A program made the position numbers and the translations under genes. The notes under the pieces were generated by a model, which did not search any database, was not told where the DNA came from, and was given only the letters and a program-made list of their open reading frames with translations. Source: Comamonadaceae bacterium (GTDB lineage: Bacteria > Pseudomonadota > Gammaproteobacteria > Burkholderiales > Burkholderiaceae_C). Taken from it: a stretch of DNA of 64,000 bases. Positions within the stretch are counted from its first letter, which is position 1, and every line of letters starts with the position of its first letter. The stretch lies in contig JAIYAR010000006.1 in assembly GCA_027488985.1 (NCBI GenBank), positions 1-64,000 of the forward strand. The letters are read 5' to 3'. Positions 8,655 to 16,815 of this stretch are shown here, piece after piece.

Positions 8655-8701
8655 TTTTTCAACCTCGGCACGAATCTAGTCGTGCTTGGTGCTGCCAAAT
8701 G

Positions 8702-8737
8702 AAAAGCCCCGCTGCATCACTGCAGCGGGGCTTTTTT
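8702..8737. terminator. Bidirectional terminator between hexR and porin 1
   Basis: A long stem, AAAAGCCCCGCTGCA / TGCAGCGGGGCTTTT, has a TCAC loop and a T-run. The A-run on the left gives T's on the minus strand. It serves the convergent genes hexR and porin 1. Confidence 0.92.
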
Positions 8738-8770
8738 CTTCGTCAAACACTGGCCTAAGCCAGCGTCAAA

Positions 8771-9865
8771 TTAGAAGGAGTGGGAAACCAACAAGTTGGT
8801 TTCGTTGTTACGCTGGCTGGCACCGTTGAAAGCTTGCCAGTTCACATGGTTAGCGATCAGACTGGTGCGCTTGGTGAGCGCATAGGTTGCCGCAATGCTG
8901 TAGCCGGTGCGGGTTTGATCCACTGCGCCAGCAGGCAGCTGAATAACGGGAGTTGCTGAGTACACGCCAGCGGTGAAGCCATTCGCTGTTTCAGTACCGA
9001 AGTTAGCGCCCAAAGTCAGAGCACCTGAAACAGGCACAGAGACAGACACCAAGCCGTCAGTGATAGTAGCGCCGGAATTAACTGTCAGTTGAGAGAAACC
9101 GGCACCAAGCTTGAATGCACCGAAGTTATAGGAAGCGGCGGTGCGCAAAACGTCTTTGTAGTTCACGTTGGCAATCGGTGCGTCACTGCGGTTGTCGTAA
9201 ACCAAGTAATTGATGTTGGCGATCAACGCACCACCGACATACGTAGCGGACAAGCTATTCGCACGCTGCCCAACGGTAGTTGCATTACCTTGACCACCCA
9301 CACCCAAACCTGCGCCAACACCGGTACCGGCGCCTGCAGCGCTACCAGAAGCTTGCTCCAAATGCGCAAATCCAATAAACACGGGGCCAAGCTTGGTGTC
9401 AAATCCGACTGCATCTTTCAAGCTACGGGCTGGAAACACTTTGTTGTCCAAACCAGCACCACCCACACCGGAAATACCACCACTCAGGTAGTCAACCGGC
9501 TTGTAGGTTTGCAGTGTCAGGCGACCGACACCAGTCGTCAACTTCAAAGAAGAGTCGCCACCAGAGATGCCGCCACGGTTCAAACCGTCGATGCTCATTT
9601 CAGCGGCCACACTCATGCCGCCACCCAAGTCTTCTTTGGCCGAGAAAGTGACCAGGGAAGTATCGATGCCCAAGCCAGCAGAGTCACCAGCGACGCTGCC
9701 ACCGGAACCGCCTGCCAAGCTTTGGGTAATGTTTTGCGCGTTTGTGGTGGCGGCAGCGATGGAGGTCTGCTTGTAACCGTAGGTGTAGTTGCCGGTAATG
9801 GTAACTTGGGCATAAGTCGAGGCTGTTGCAGCCAACGCAGCCAGAGCAATGAGTGATTTTTTCAT
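8771..9865 (-). CDS. Outer-membrane porin, paralogue 1
   Basis: This 364-residue Gram-negative porin of the Burkholderiales trimeric type has a signal peptide KKSLIALAALAATASTYA with cleavage before QVTITGNY. It has alternating beta-strand sequence throughout, and a final NLLVSHSF ends in the aromatic residue the BAM complex recognises. It allows passive diffusion of small solutes. The start is the ATG at 9865; upstream codons in the frame lack signal character. It is a paralogue of the gene at 10163-11167: signal peptide, first strands (TGNYTYGY), the GLGIDTSLVTF segment and the C-terminus nearly match. The 297-base gap between them holds the terminator of porin 2, so it probably has its own promoter. 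Confidence 0.93.
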   Translation of the reverse strand: MKKSLIALAALAATASTYAQVTITGNYTYGYKQTSIAAATTNAQNITQSLAGGSGGSVAGDSAGLGIDTSLVTFSAKEDLGGGMSVAAEMSIDGLNRGGISGGDSSLKLTTGVGRLTLQTYKPVDYLSGGISGVGGAGLDNKVFPARSLKDAVGFDTKLGPVFIGFAHLEQASGSAAGAGTGVGAGLGVGGQGNATTVGQRANSLSATYVGGALIANINYLVYDNRSDAPIANVNYKDVLRTAASYNFGAFKLGAGFSQLTVNSGATITDGLVSVSVPVSGALTLGANFGTETANGFTAGVYSATPVIQLPAGAVDQTRTGYSIAATYALTKRTSLIANHVNWQAFNGASQRNNETNLLVSHSF

Positions 9866-10088
9866 AGGATTTGTCTCTTCAATATCGGTTAGACGATCGC
9901 CGGAGGACGCAATGCACCTTTCCAACGCTTCTTACTTCCTTTGCTAGAAGTAGGTTCTATTGAATCAAAAATTCATACTTTCGTCATGCAACACAGCGAG
10001 AAAAATATAGATCGACCGTTCGATTTTGCGTGAATGTTGTATTAGCACCAAACGGTGGAAACATTCCACATTGTGAATTTGAATGCTC

Positions 10089-10125
10089 AAAAAAAAAACT
10101 CACCGCATTTCTGCAGTGAGTTTTT
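10089..10125 (-). terminator. Terminator of porin 2
   Basis: On the minus strand, ACTCAC...GC pairs with GC...GTGAGT around a short loop and is followed by a run of about ten T (plus-strand A's 10089-10098). It ends the 10163-11167 transcript before porin 1. Confidence 0.85.
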
Positions 10126-10162
10126 AGTTTCAAACCTCAAGCTGGCTCACGCCAGCGAGAAA

Positions 10163-11167
10163 TTAGAAGGAGTGGGAAACCAACAGGTTGGTTTCGGAGG
10201 TAGCTGCGTTAGCACCAACCACGCCGTCCCAACGAGCGTAGGAAGCGACCAAAGAAGTACGCTTGGACAAGTCGTACTGAGCCTTCAGGCCCAGACCTGT
10301 ACGTGTACCGTTGTCTGCAGCAGCAGCACGGTCAGCTTGTGTACGGCTGCCCCAGTCAGCACCCAGAGTCACTTTGCCCAATGGAACGCCAACAGCCAGG
10401 AAGGAGTCGTTACGGGTACCGGTCACGAATTGTGTGGAACGGAAACCAGCGCCCAACTTGGCAACGCCGAAGTCGTAAGCACCACGGATGCTAACGCGGT
10501 TTTTGCCGTTATTGGCAGTAGTACCTTGCTGGTCCCAGATGGTGTAGTTGCCGTTAACAGCCAAGGGGCCTGCAGCGTAACCCAAGGTCACGCCGGTGCT
10601 ACGCTGGTAGTCAGCGCCAACAGGAGTACCGGTGCCACCAACGCCCAAGCCGATTGGGGAAGTTGCGCCAGTTTCAGTAGCGCGGCTTGTAGCGCCTTCA
10701 GAGTGGCTCAGGCCAACGGTGAAACCACCGAAAGAAGGAGATGTGTAGCCGATGGAATCAGAAGTGTCCAAACGGGAGAACACTTTGTCGTCCAAGCCAA
10801 CACCACCCACGCCAGCGGTGCCGCCGGACAGGTAGTCAGAACCACGGCCGGTAGCCAATGTGAAGGTACCGAAAGAACCACCCAGAGCCAAGCTGGAGTC
10901 ACCGCCGCCCACGCCACCGCGGTTCAAACCGTCGATAGCCATCACTGCCTTGGCAGTCATGCCGCCGCCGAGGTCTTCGGAAGCAGTGAAAGTCACCAGG
11001 GAAGTGTCGATACCCAGACCAGCTTGGTCGCCACCAGCGGCAGCAACAGTAGCGCCAACGCCAGTAGAAGCGCGGTAGCCGTAAGTGTAGTTACCGGTGA
11101 TGGAAACTTGTGCGAAAGAAGCGCCGGAAGCAGCCAGAACGGCCAAAGCGATCAAAGTCTTTTTCAT
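10163..11167 (-). CDS. Outer-membrane porin, paralogue 2
   Basis: This 334-residue porin is of the same family as the preceding paralogue. The signal peptide KKTLIALAVLAASGASFA is followed by QVSITGNYTYGYRAS, and the C-terminal strand ends NLLVSHSF. It is about 30 residues shorter than paralogue 1, mostly in loop regions rich in Gly and Ala. The ATG at 11167 has GGAG eight bases upstream. A 253-base spacer separates it from divergent coq7 and should hold its promoter. Pore specificity cannot be read from the sequence. Confidence 0.93.
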   Translation of the reverse strand: MKKTLIALAVLAASGASFAQVSITGNYTYGYRASTGVGATVAAAGGDQAGLGIDTSLVTFTASEDLGGGMTAKAVMAIDGLNRGGVGGGDSSLALGGSFGTFTLATGRGSDYLSGGTAGVGGVGLDDKVFSRLDTSDSIGYTSPSFGGFTVGLSHSEGATSRATETGATSPIGLGVGGTGTPVGADYQRSTGVTLGYAAGPLAVNGNYTIWDQQGTTANNGKNRVSIRGAYDFGVAKLGAGFRSTQFVTGTRNDSFLAVGVPLGKVTLGADWGSRTQADRAAAADNGTRTGLGLKAQYDLSKRTSLVASYARWDGVVGANAATSETNLLVSHSF

Positions 11168-11420
11168 TAGAAATACTCCAAGGTTAAACATAGAGCTCCG
11201 GACCGATTGTTCGGAACCCCGGGCCAACCTCCTTGTTCAGGAAGTTGGAGCTATTGCACCAGAGCGGGGGAGCTTTGGCAAAGAAAACGGCAGAAAAATA
11301 AGGGTTCCTACGGGTTACCGTTGTGGACGTGCAACAAGACGTTTAATCCACGTCAAGTGCAATATTTCACAGTCCCGATAGACTTCTTCCTCGAACAGCA
11401 GTCAAACCCAGAGCATTTGT

Positions 11421-12038
11421 ATGGATTCCCTCTTCAACGCCGCCGATACCGCATTGCGCACTCTGTTTGCGACACCCCGTGCTTCGCAAGCTTGCCCGAC
11501 GGTACCGCATGAAAAAACGATGCTGACTGATTCGGAGAAACGCAAAGCTGCCGGTTTGATGCGCGTGAACCATGTCGGTGAAGTGTGCGCGCAGGCTTTG
11601 TATACAGCACAGGCCCTGACGACGCCTAACCCGGCACTCAGGAAGCACTTCACACAAGCGTGCGCGGAAGAAACCGACCACTTGGCATGGACAGCGCAGC
11701 GTCTCGAGCAGCTCGGCGCGCGTCCCTCGTTGCTGAACCCTCTTTGGTACGCAGGTGCATTCGGCCTGGGACTTTTGGCCGGGCGTATGGGCGATGCGTG
11801 GAGCCTGGGGTTCGTAGTGGAAACCGAGCGACAGGTCGGTGCGCATCTGGAGATCCACCTTTCGGCATTACCAGTTGGCGATCACGAATCCCGCGCCATC
11901 GTTTCACAGATGCGGATTGATGAAATCCGTCACGCAGACGAGGCAGAGAGTGCCGGAGCTTCCGACTTGCCCCAGCCCGTCAAAGATCTGATGCGCGCAG
12001 CAGCCAAAGTCATGACCACGGTCGCAGAACGCATCTAA
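11421..12038 (+). CDS. coq7: Demethoxyubiquinone hydroxylase Coq7
   Basis: Coq7 is the di-iron monooxygenase for the last hydroxylation in ubiquinone synthesis, bound to the inner-membrane surface. The 205-residue product carries the ferritin-like iron ligands: HVGEVCA with Glu54, AEETDHL with Glu84 and His87, [11 protein letters not shown], and DEIRHADEA near the end. A hydrophobic stretch ([13 protein letters not shown]) fits membrane association. An N-terminal extension of about 35 residues precedes the conserved [19 protein letters not shown]. It stands alone, divergent from porin 2. A hairpin (TTGCCGG / CCGGCAA, 12056-12080) without a clear T-run follows. Confidence 0.94.
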   Translation: MDSLFNAADTALRTLFATPRASQACPTVPHEKTMLTDSEKRKAAGLMRVNHVGEVCAQALYTAQALTTPNPALRKHFTQACAEETDHLAWTAQRLEQLGARPSLLNPLWYAGAFGLGLLAGRMGDAWSLGFVVETERQVGAHLEIHLSALPVGDHESRAIVSQMRIDEIRHADEAESAGASDLPQPVKDLMRAAAKVMTTVAERI

Positions 12039-12055
12039 ACACCCATTTCGGCAAG

Positions 12056-12080
12056 TTGCCGGCGCCAACGGCACCGGCAA
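12056..12080. other. Hairpin downstream of coq7
   Basis: Perfect seven-base arms, TTGCCGG and CCGGCAA, flank an 11-base loop. There is no poly-T tail. It may slow transcription between convergent coq7 and the OsmC gene, but terminator function is unproven. Confidence 0.35.
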
Positions 12081-12088
12081 TTCGACGC

Positions 12089-12538
12089 CTAGACCTCGAT
12101 AAGGTCGAATCCAGTTGTGATTTCCGCTGTCTTGCCGAGCATGATGCTGGCTGAGCAGTACTTGTCGTGGCTCATGGCAATGGCGCGCTCCACAGCGCTG
12201 GCAGGGATTCCCTTGCCGGTCACGGTGAATTGCATGTGGATTTTGGTGAACACCTTGGGATCCACTTCGGCGCGCTCGGCGGTCAGCTTGACGGTGCAGC
12301 CCTGCACGTCATGGCGGCCACGCTTCAAGATCAGCACCACGTCATAGGCGGTGCATCCACCGGTGCCAGCCAGCACGGTTTCCAAGGGGCGAGGCGCAAG
12401 GTTCTGGCCACCGTTTTCAGGCTTGGCCGCATCGGGGGCACCATCCATCATCAATGTGTGACCGCTGCCGGTCTCGGCCACAAAGCCCATGCCTGAGCGG
12501 GTATTAAGGCCGCCGGTCCAACTTACGGTGCATTCCAT
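12089..12538 (-). CDS. OsmC-family protein
   Basis: This 149-residue cytoplasmic protein of the OsmC/Ohr fold has the two redox cysteines, Cys62 in GGCTAYDV and Cys128 in DKYCSASI. These are typical of thiol-dependent peroxidases acting on organic hydroperoxides; the YhfA-like branch is the best fit. The full length is normal. It is transcribed towards coq7. Its start at 12538 lies near the ilvA start on the other strand (115 bases between), so the two probably share a divergent promoter region. Confidence 0.9.
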   Translation of the reverse strand: MECTVSWTGGLNTRSGMGFVAETGSGHTLMMDGAPDAAKPENGGQNLAPRPLETVLAGTGGCTAYDVVLILKRGRHDVQGCTVKLTAERAEVDPKVFTKIHMQFTVTGKGIPASAVERAIAMSHDKYCSASIMLGKTAEITTGFDLIEV

Positions 12539-12653
12539 GGTGTGTTTCCTGTCTAAGCCCCGCGCGGGGCTGCTGTCTACATCGTTACAATGCCATGAAT
12601 CGCTCCGCGCGGAGCGCCATGACTACCTATCTCACCCACCGGAGTGTAGCCCT

Positions 12654-14288
12654 GTGAGCACCAAGACCCCGTCCCCTGCCCTTAAAACCCCAGCCCCACT
12701 CACCCCGGCCGATTACCTGAAGAAAATTCTCACTGCCCGTGTATACGACGTGGCGGTGGAGACAGCACTGGAACCCGCCCGGGCTCTCAGCCGGCGCCTG
12801 CACAACACGGTGCTGTTCAAGCGCGAAGACCAACAACCCGTACGCAGCTTTAAACTACGTGGTGCCTACAACAAGATGGCCCAGATGCCAGCCGAGCAAA
12901 TTGCCAAGGGGGTGATTTGCGCCTCGGCCGGCAACCACGCCCAGGGCGTGGCCTTGTCTGCCAGCCGCATGGGAGTGCGCGCCATCATCGTGATGCCCAC
13001 CACCACGCCCCAGCTCAAGGTCGATGCGGTGCGCGGCTTCGGCGGAGAAGTGGTGCTGTTCGGTGAAAGCTATTCCGATGCCTACGACCATGCGCTGGCC
13101 CTGCAAAAGAAAGAGGGGCTCACCTTTGTGCACCCCTTTGACGACCCAGACGTCATCGCCGGCCAGGGGACGGTGGCTATGGAAATCATGCGGCAGGTGC
13201 AGACGCTGGGGGCCGACAAGGCCGCCAAGTCCGGCCACAAAACCGGCAGCAAAACCGGCCCGGGCATTGATGCGGTGTTTGTGGCCATAGGCGGTGGCGG
13301 CCTGATCTCGGGGGTGGCGAACTACATCAAAGCGGTGGCACCGGGCGTCAAAGTCATCGGCGTGCAGATGAATGATTCCAACGCCATGATCCAGTCAGTC
13401 GGCGCGCACGAACGGGTCACGCTGCCTGATGTGGGCCTGTTTTCCGACGGCACCGCCGTGAAGCTGGTAGGCGAAGAAACCTTCCGCATCGCCCATGATC
13501 TCGTCGACGGCTATGTGACGGTGGACACCGACGCCGTGTGCGCCGCCATCAAGGACATCTTTGTAGATACCCGCAGCATCGTGGAGCCGGCTGGCGCTCT
13601 GGCAGTGGCCGCCATCAAGCAGTATGTGGCCACCCACAAAACCAAGGGGGAAACCTATGCCGCCATCTTGTGCGGCGCCAACATGAACTTCGATCGCCTG
13701 CGCTTTGTCGCCGAGCGGGCCGAGGTGGGTGAAGAGCGGGAAGCATTGTTTGCCGTCACCATTCCTGAAGAACGCGGCAGTTTCAAGCGCTTTTGCGAGC
13801 TGATTGGCGACTTGCCGGGCGGTACCCGCAACGTGACCGAGTTTAACTACCGCATCAGCGACGCGGCCAACGCCCATGTGTTTGTGGGCCTCACCACCCA
13901 GAGCAAAGGTGAATCCGCCAAGGTGGCCAAAAACTTTGAGAAAAACGGATTCAAGACCCTGGACCTGACGCACGACGAGCTGGCCAAAGAGCACATCCGC
14001 CACATGGTGGGCGGCATATCCAGTTTGGCGCAAGACGAGCGGCTGCTGCGTTTTGTGTTCCCCGAGCGGCCGGGCGCGCTGATGAAGTTCCTGAGCCTGA
14101 TGCGTCCGGGTTGGAACATCAGCCTCTTCCATTACCGCAACCAAGGCGCCGACTATGGTCGCATCCTGGTCGGCCTGCAGGTGCCGGCGGCGGACGACAA
14201 AGCCTTTGACAAGTTTTTGCAGACCCTGAACTACCCGTATGTGGAAGAAACCCACAACCCGGTGTATCGGATGTTTCTACAAAAATGA
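12654..14288 (+). CDS. ilvA: Threonine ammonia-lyase, biosynthetic (IlvA)
   Basis: The PLP enzyme converts threonine to 2-oxobutanoate and ammonia, the first committed step of isoleucine synthesis. The 544-residue product has the PLP lysine Lys67 in RSFKLRGAYNKM, the glycine loop VAIGGGGLISGVANY, and two C-terminal ACT-like domains (about 370-540) for isoleucine/valine feedback. The start is taken as GTG 12654 because CGGAG precedes it by nine bases and similarity starts soon after; the frame is open further upstream without similarity. Odd: a Lys/Gly/Thr-rich insert (KAAKSGHKTGSKTGPG) sits just before the glycine loop and makes the protein longer than usual. Repeat copy I begins at its stop. 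Confidence 0.95.
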   Translation: MSTKTPSPALKTPAPLTPADYLKKILTARVYDVAVETALEPARALSRRLHNTVLFKREDQQPVRSFKLRGAYNKMAQMPAEQIAKGVICASAGNHAQGVALSASRMGVRAIIVMPTTTPQLKVDAVRGFGGEVVLFGESYSDAYDHALALQKKEGLTFVHPFDDPDVIAGQGTVAMEIMRQVQTLGADKAAKSGHKTGSKTGPGIDAVFVAIGGGGLISGVANYIKAVAPGVKVIGVQMNDSNAMIQSVGAHERVTLPDVGLFSDGTAVKLVGEETFRIAHDLVDGYVTVDTDAVCAAIKDIFVDTRSIVEPAGALAVAAIKQYVATHKTKGETYAAILCGANMNFDRLRFVAERAEVGEEREALFAVTIPEERGSFKRFCELIGDLPGGTRNVTEFNYRISDAANAHVFVGLTTQSKGESAKVAKNFEKNGFKTLDLTHDELAKEHIRHMVGGISSLAQDERLLRFVFPERPGALMKFLSLMRPGWNISLFHYRNQGADYGRILVGLQVPAADDKAFDKFLQTLNYPYVEETHNPVYRMFLQK

Positions 14289-14330
14289 TAGCTGCCCGCG
14301 CAGATAGGATGAGGGCTAGGGCGCTTTTTT
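14282..14330 (+). repeat. 53-bp dispersed repeat, copy I (degenerate)
   Basis: It starts in the last ilvA codons. ATAGCTGCCCGCGCAGATA is followed by GGGCTAGGGCGCTTTT, similar to copies A and G over the core. It reaches into the 3' end of gspC on the other strand. Confidence 0.55.
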
Positions 14331-14786
14331 ATTCAAAGTAGCAGGTAGGGGCAGTGCGGGCAGCGAGAGTTCCAGGTCCGCGCCATTGCGGCTAAGCACA
14401 GCACGACGGCCTTCCACCAGGTGCAGCGTCCAGCCCTCGGCCACCACATCCCCTACCCGCACAGGCTTAGGCGTTTTGCCGTCTATTGAAATCAGCGCGC
14501 TACCGGCACTCGCATTACCCACCACTCCTTGAAGTACAAAGCGTGAAGCTTCGGTGGCCGGAGTCACCAGAGATTCCGTTTCTTTGGCGGCTGCAACAGC
14601 TCCCAACGCTTTGGCAACGGCATTGCTGTCTACCGGCGAGTCGCCCGCATTCGTTGCAGCGGCACTCATGACCGGGCTGGGAGATAGCTGCCAATGCAAG
14701 CCCCAATATGCAACGCTCAAAGCAGCGGCTATGGACAACACCAAAGCAGCAAATCGCGGAGGCCAGACAGACGCAGCGGACAACAT
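14316..14786 (-). CDS. gspC: Type II secretion protein GspC, short form
   Basis: GspC is the inner-membrane protein that links the T2SS inner platform to the secretin. The 156-residue product has a short cytoplasmic N-terminus, one membrane helix (about 13-33), a spacer, and the homology-region domain (about 82-140; RFVLQGVVGNASAGSALISIDGK and PVRVGDVVAEGW). It stops after this domain and lacks the PDZ or coiled-coil module of longer GspC proteins. It is encoded divergently from gspG, whereas gspC usually leads the operon. The spacer is 56 bases. The assignment rests on domain pattern and position. Confidence 0.82.
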   Translation of the reverse strand: MLSAASVWPPRFAALVLSIAAALSVAYWGLHWQLSPSPVMSAAATNAGDSPVDSNAVAKALGAVAAAKETESLVTPATEASRFVLQGVVGNASAGSALISIDGKTPKPVRVGDVVAEGWTLHLVEGRRAVLSRNGADLELSLPALPLPATLNKKAP

Positions 14787-14842
14787 GGGCGCATTATCAT
14801 GGAAGCCTCCACTCCCCCACGGCTTTAGTGATCCACCAACTT

Positions 14843-15277
14843 ATGCATCCGCTCCACCGACTTCAGCGCGCTACCCAGCGCGGTTTCACCCTGATTGAAC
14901 TGATGGTGGTGCTGGTCATCATCGGAGTGCTGGCGGCCCTCATCGTGCCGAATGTGCTGGACCGTGCGGATGATGCCCGCGTTACCGCCGCCAAAACGGA
15001 CATCGCCAACCTGAGCCAGGCGCTCAAGCTCTACAAGCTGGACAACCAGCGTTTCCCTACCGCCGAACAAGGACTGCAAGCCCTGGTCGCCAAGCCCACC
15101 ACCGGCACTGTGCCCCCCAACTGGCGCCCCTATTTGGACAAGCTGCCTGCCGACCCCTGGAACCGCGCTTACCTCTATATCAACCCCGGTCTCAAAGGCG
15201 AGGTGGATGTGATGTCCTTCGGTGCAGACGGCCAGGCCGGAGGCGAAGGCAAAGATGCCGACATCGGCAACTGGTAA
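14843..15277 (+). CDS. gspG: Major pseudopilin GspG
   Basis: GspG is the main subunit of the T2SS pseudopilus. The 144-residue product has a short basic leader ending in Gly and the type IV prepilin site QRG-FTLIELMVVLVIIGVLAALIVP, then the GspG alpha-beta core with WNRAYLYINPG and a calcium-loop-like FGADGQAGGEG. The ATG at 14843 gives a 17-residue leader; an in-frame GTG at 14828 is possible, and no clear Shine-Dalgarno helps. It leads a run of tightly spaced genes through gspE. The prepilin peptidase GspO that must cut it is not in this window. Confidence 0.95.
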   Translation: MHPLHRLQRATQRGFTLIELMVVLVIIGVLAALIVPNVLDRADDARVTAAKTDIANLSQALKLYKLDNQRFPTAEQGLQALVAKPTTGTVPPNWRPYLDKLPADPWNRAYLYINPGLKGEVDVMSFGADGQAGGEGKDADIGNW

Positions 15278-15722
15278 AGCGCCCCCATTCTTCTGGCGCA
15301 CCGCGCGCCAGCACGGCTTCACGTTGCTGGAGCTGATGATCGTCGTAGCCATCGTGGGCATGGCATCGGCCATGGTGGTCTTTGCACTGCGCGACAGCGC
15401 CCAGAGCCAGCTGGACCGGGAAGCGCAGCGACTGGTGGCCCTGCTGGAATCTGCCCGCGCCGAATCCCGCGCCAGCGGCGTGGCTCTGCAGTGGCGCACT
15501 ACCACCGAGGGCTTTGAATTCACCAATGGCCTCACCGCCCGCCCTCAACGCTGGGAGCAACCCGGCATGCAAGCGCAAAGCGAGGCACCGCTGCAACTTG
15601 GCCCCGAGCCCGTGATCGGCCCGCAAAGTCTGCGCCTCTGGAGCCGCGAAGCCCCGGACCGCAGTCGCTGGATCAGCACCGACGGCCTGCGTGCTTTTGA
15701 AGTCCGAAACGCCCCGCCATGA
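15255..15722 (+). CDS. gspH: Minor pseudopilin GspH
   Basis: The 155-residue product has a prepilin cleavage site RQHG-FTLLELMIVVAIVGMASAMV at about 21 onward and the GspH beta-rich domain. It is a minor component near the pseudopilus tip. The ATG at 15255 overlaps the gspG end by 23 bases and has AAGG and GGAGG upstream within gspG. Its stop overlaps the gspI start (ATGA), showing translational coupling. Confidence 0.9.
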   Translation: MPTSATGKAPPFFWRTARQHGFTLLELMIVVAIVGMASAMVVFALRDSAQSQLDREAQRLVALLESARAESRASGVALQWRTTTEGFEFTNGLTARPQRWEQPGMQAQSEAPLQLGPEPVIGPQSLRLWSREAPDRSRWISTDGLRAFEVRNAPP

Positions 15723-16093
15723 ACACTGGCAATCCCTTAACTCGCCGCAGTGGCTTCACCCTGATTGAAGTGTTAGTAGCGCTAGCCATTGTGGCCGTGA
15801 CCCTGATCGCCGGATTGCGTGCCAGCGCCACCATGACGCGCAGCACCGAACGCCAAAGCAGCCGGGTGCTGGCCCAGCTCTGCGCCGAGAACGCACTGGT
15901 ACAGATCCGCCTTAGCCGCCAATTGCCAGACGTGAGCGACAACACCCAGGAATGCGCCCAAGGCGGGCAGACGATGGAGCTGCGCCTGTTGGTGCAGGCC
16001 ACGCCCAACCCGAACTTCAGGCGGGTGGAAGCGCGCGTGGCCCAGTCAGGCACCGCCCTGCTGCAATTGAGCACCGTGGTGGGCCGGTACTGA
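15719..16093 (+). CDS. gspI: Minor pseudopilin GspI
   Basis: The 124-residue product has a prepilin site RRSG-FTLIEVLVALAIVAVTLIAGLRAS near residue 12, followed by the short GspI globular domain with conserved Cys (QLCAEN). With GspJ and GspK it forms the tip complex. It overlaps gspH by four bases and gspJ by one base (TGATG). Confidence 0.92.
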   Translation: MNTGNPLTRRSGFTLIEVLVALAIVAVTLIAGLRASATMTRSTERQSSRVLAQLCAENALVQIRLSRQLPDVSDNTQECAQGGQTMELRLLVQATPNPNFRRVEARVAQSGTALLQLSTVVGRY

Positions 16094-16815
16094 TGCGCCA
16101 ATCCCCCCACTCCAATACCCGCAGTGCCGCAACGCGGGGCTTCACGCTCATCGAACTGATGGTCGCGCTGGCAGTGATGGCTTTGATGGCCACCATGGGC
16201 TGGCAGGCGCTAGGCGGCATGCAACAGGCTATGGAGGTCAACCGCAGCCATAACGATGCGGTCCTCACCACCGAGGCCGGCCTCAACCAATGGACTGCCG
16301 ACTTGGACGCGGTACTGGAGCTCCCCCAAACCCGCAGCTTGGAGTGGGATGGACGTGCCCTGCGACTCACGCGCCGCAGCGTGCAGGACGGAGACGGCGC
16401 CATCGTCGTCGCCTGGACCCGCGCCGAGCGTGAGGGCCAGGCCCGCTGGCTGCGCTGGCAATCGGGACCGGTACAAACCAGGGAGGCTTGGCAGGCCGCT
16501 TGGGCCGCAGCGGCAGCCTGGACCCAAGGTGCGCAAGGCAATATGGAGAGCACCAACATCGCCATGAGCCAGACTAGCGCCCGAGAAACCGGCTTGCGCC
16601 AGCGTGAAGTCTCGGTAGTGGCGCTCGAGGGTTGGCAATTGTTCTTTTTTCGTGGCGGAGCCTGGAGCAATCCGCTCTCCAGCGCGGGCGCACAAGACAG
16701 CTCCGCTATCCCCGACGGCGTTCGATTGGTGCTGACATTACCCCCCCGCCAGCCACTGGCGGGTACGGTGGTGCGCGACTGGGCCCGCAACACCTTGACA
16801 GGGGCGGTTCAATGA
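16093..16815 (+). CDS. gspJ: Minor pseudopilin GspJ
   Basis: The 240-residue product has a prepilin site ATRG-FTLIELMVALAVMALMATMGW near residue 20 and a larger periplasmic domain with the GspJ-type GWQLFFFRGGAWSNP segment near the C-terminus. It is a tip-complex pseudopilin. The ATG shares its A with the gspI stop; the longer open frame upstream lies inside gspI. The 3' end overlaps gspK by four bases. Confidence 0.92.
   Translation: MRQSPHSNTRSAATRGFTLIELMVALAVMALMATMGWQALGGMQQAMEVNRSHNDAVLTTEAGLNQWTADLDAVLELPQTRSLEWDGRALRLTRRSVQDGDGAIVVAWTRAEREGQARWLRWQSGPVQTREAWQAAWAAAAAWTQGAQGNMESTNIAMSQTSARETGLRQREVSVVALEGWQLFFFRGGAWSNPLSSAGAQDSSAIPDGVRLVLTLPPRQPLAGTVVRDWARNTLTGAVQ

Noticed and set aside
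10055..11170. 371-codon plus-strand ORF
   Set aside because: It is antisense to porin 2. The Ser/Thr/Ala composition mirrors the porin's codons, with no signal peptide or homology.
12489..12653. N-terminal extension of ilvA by 55 codons
   Set aside because: It overlaps the OsmC gene start and lacks IlvA similarity. A ribosome site and GTG at 12654 explain the start better.
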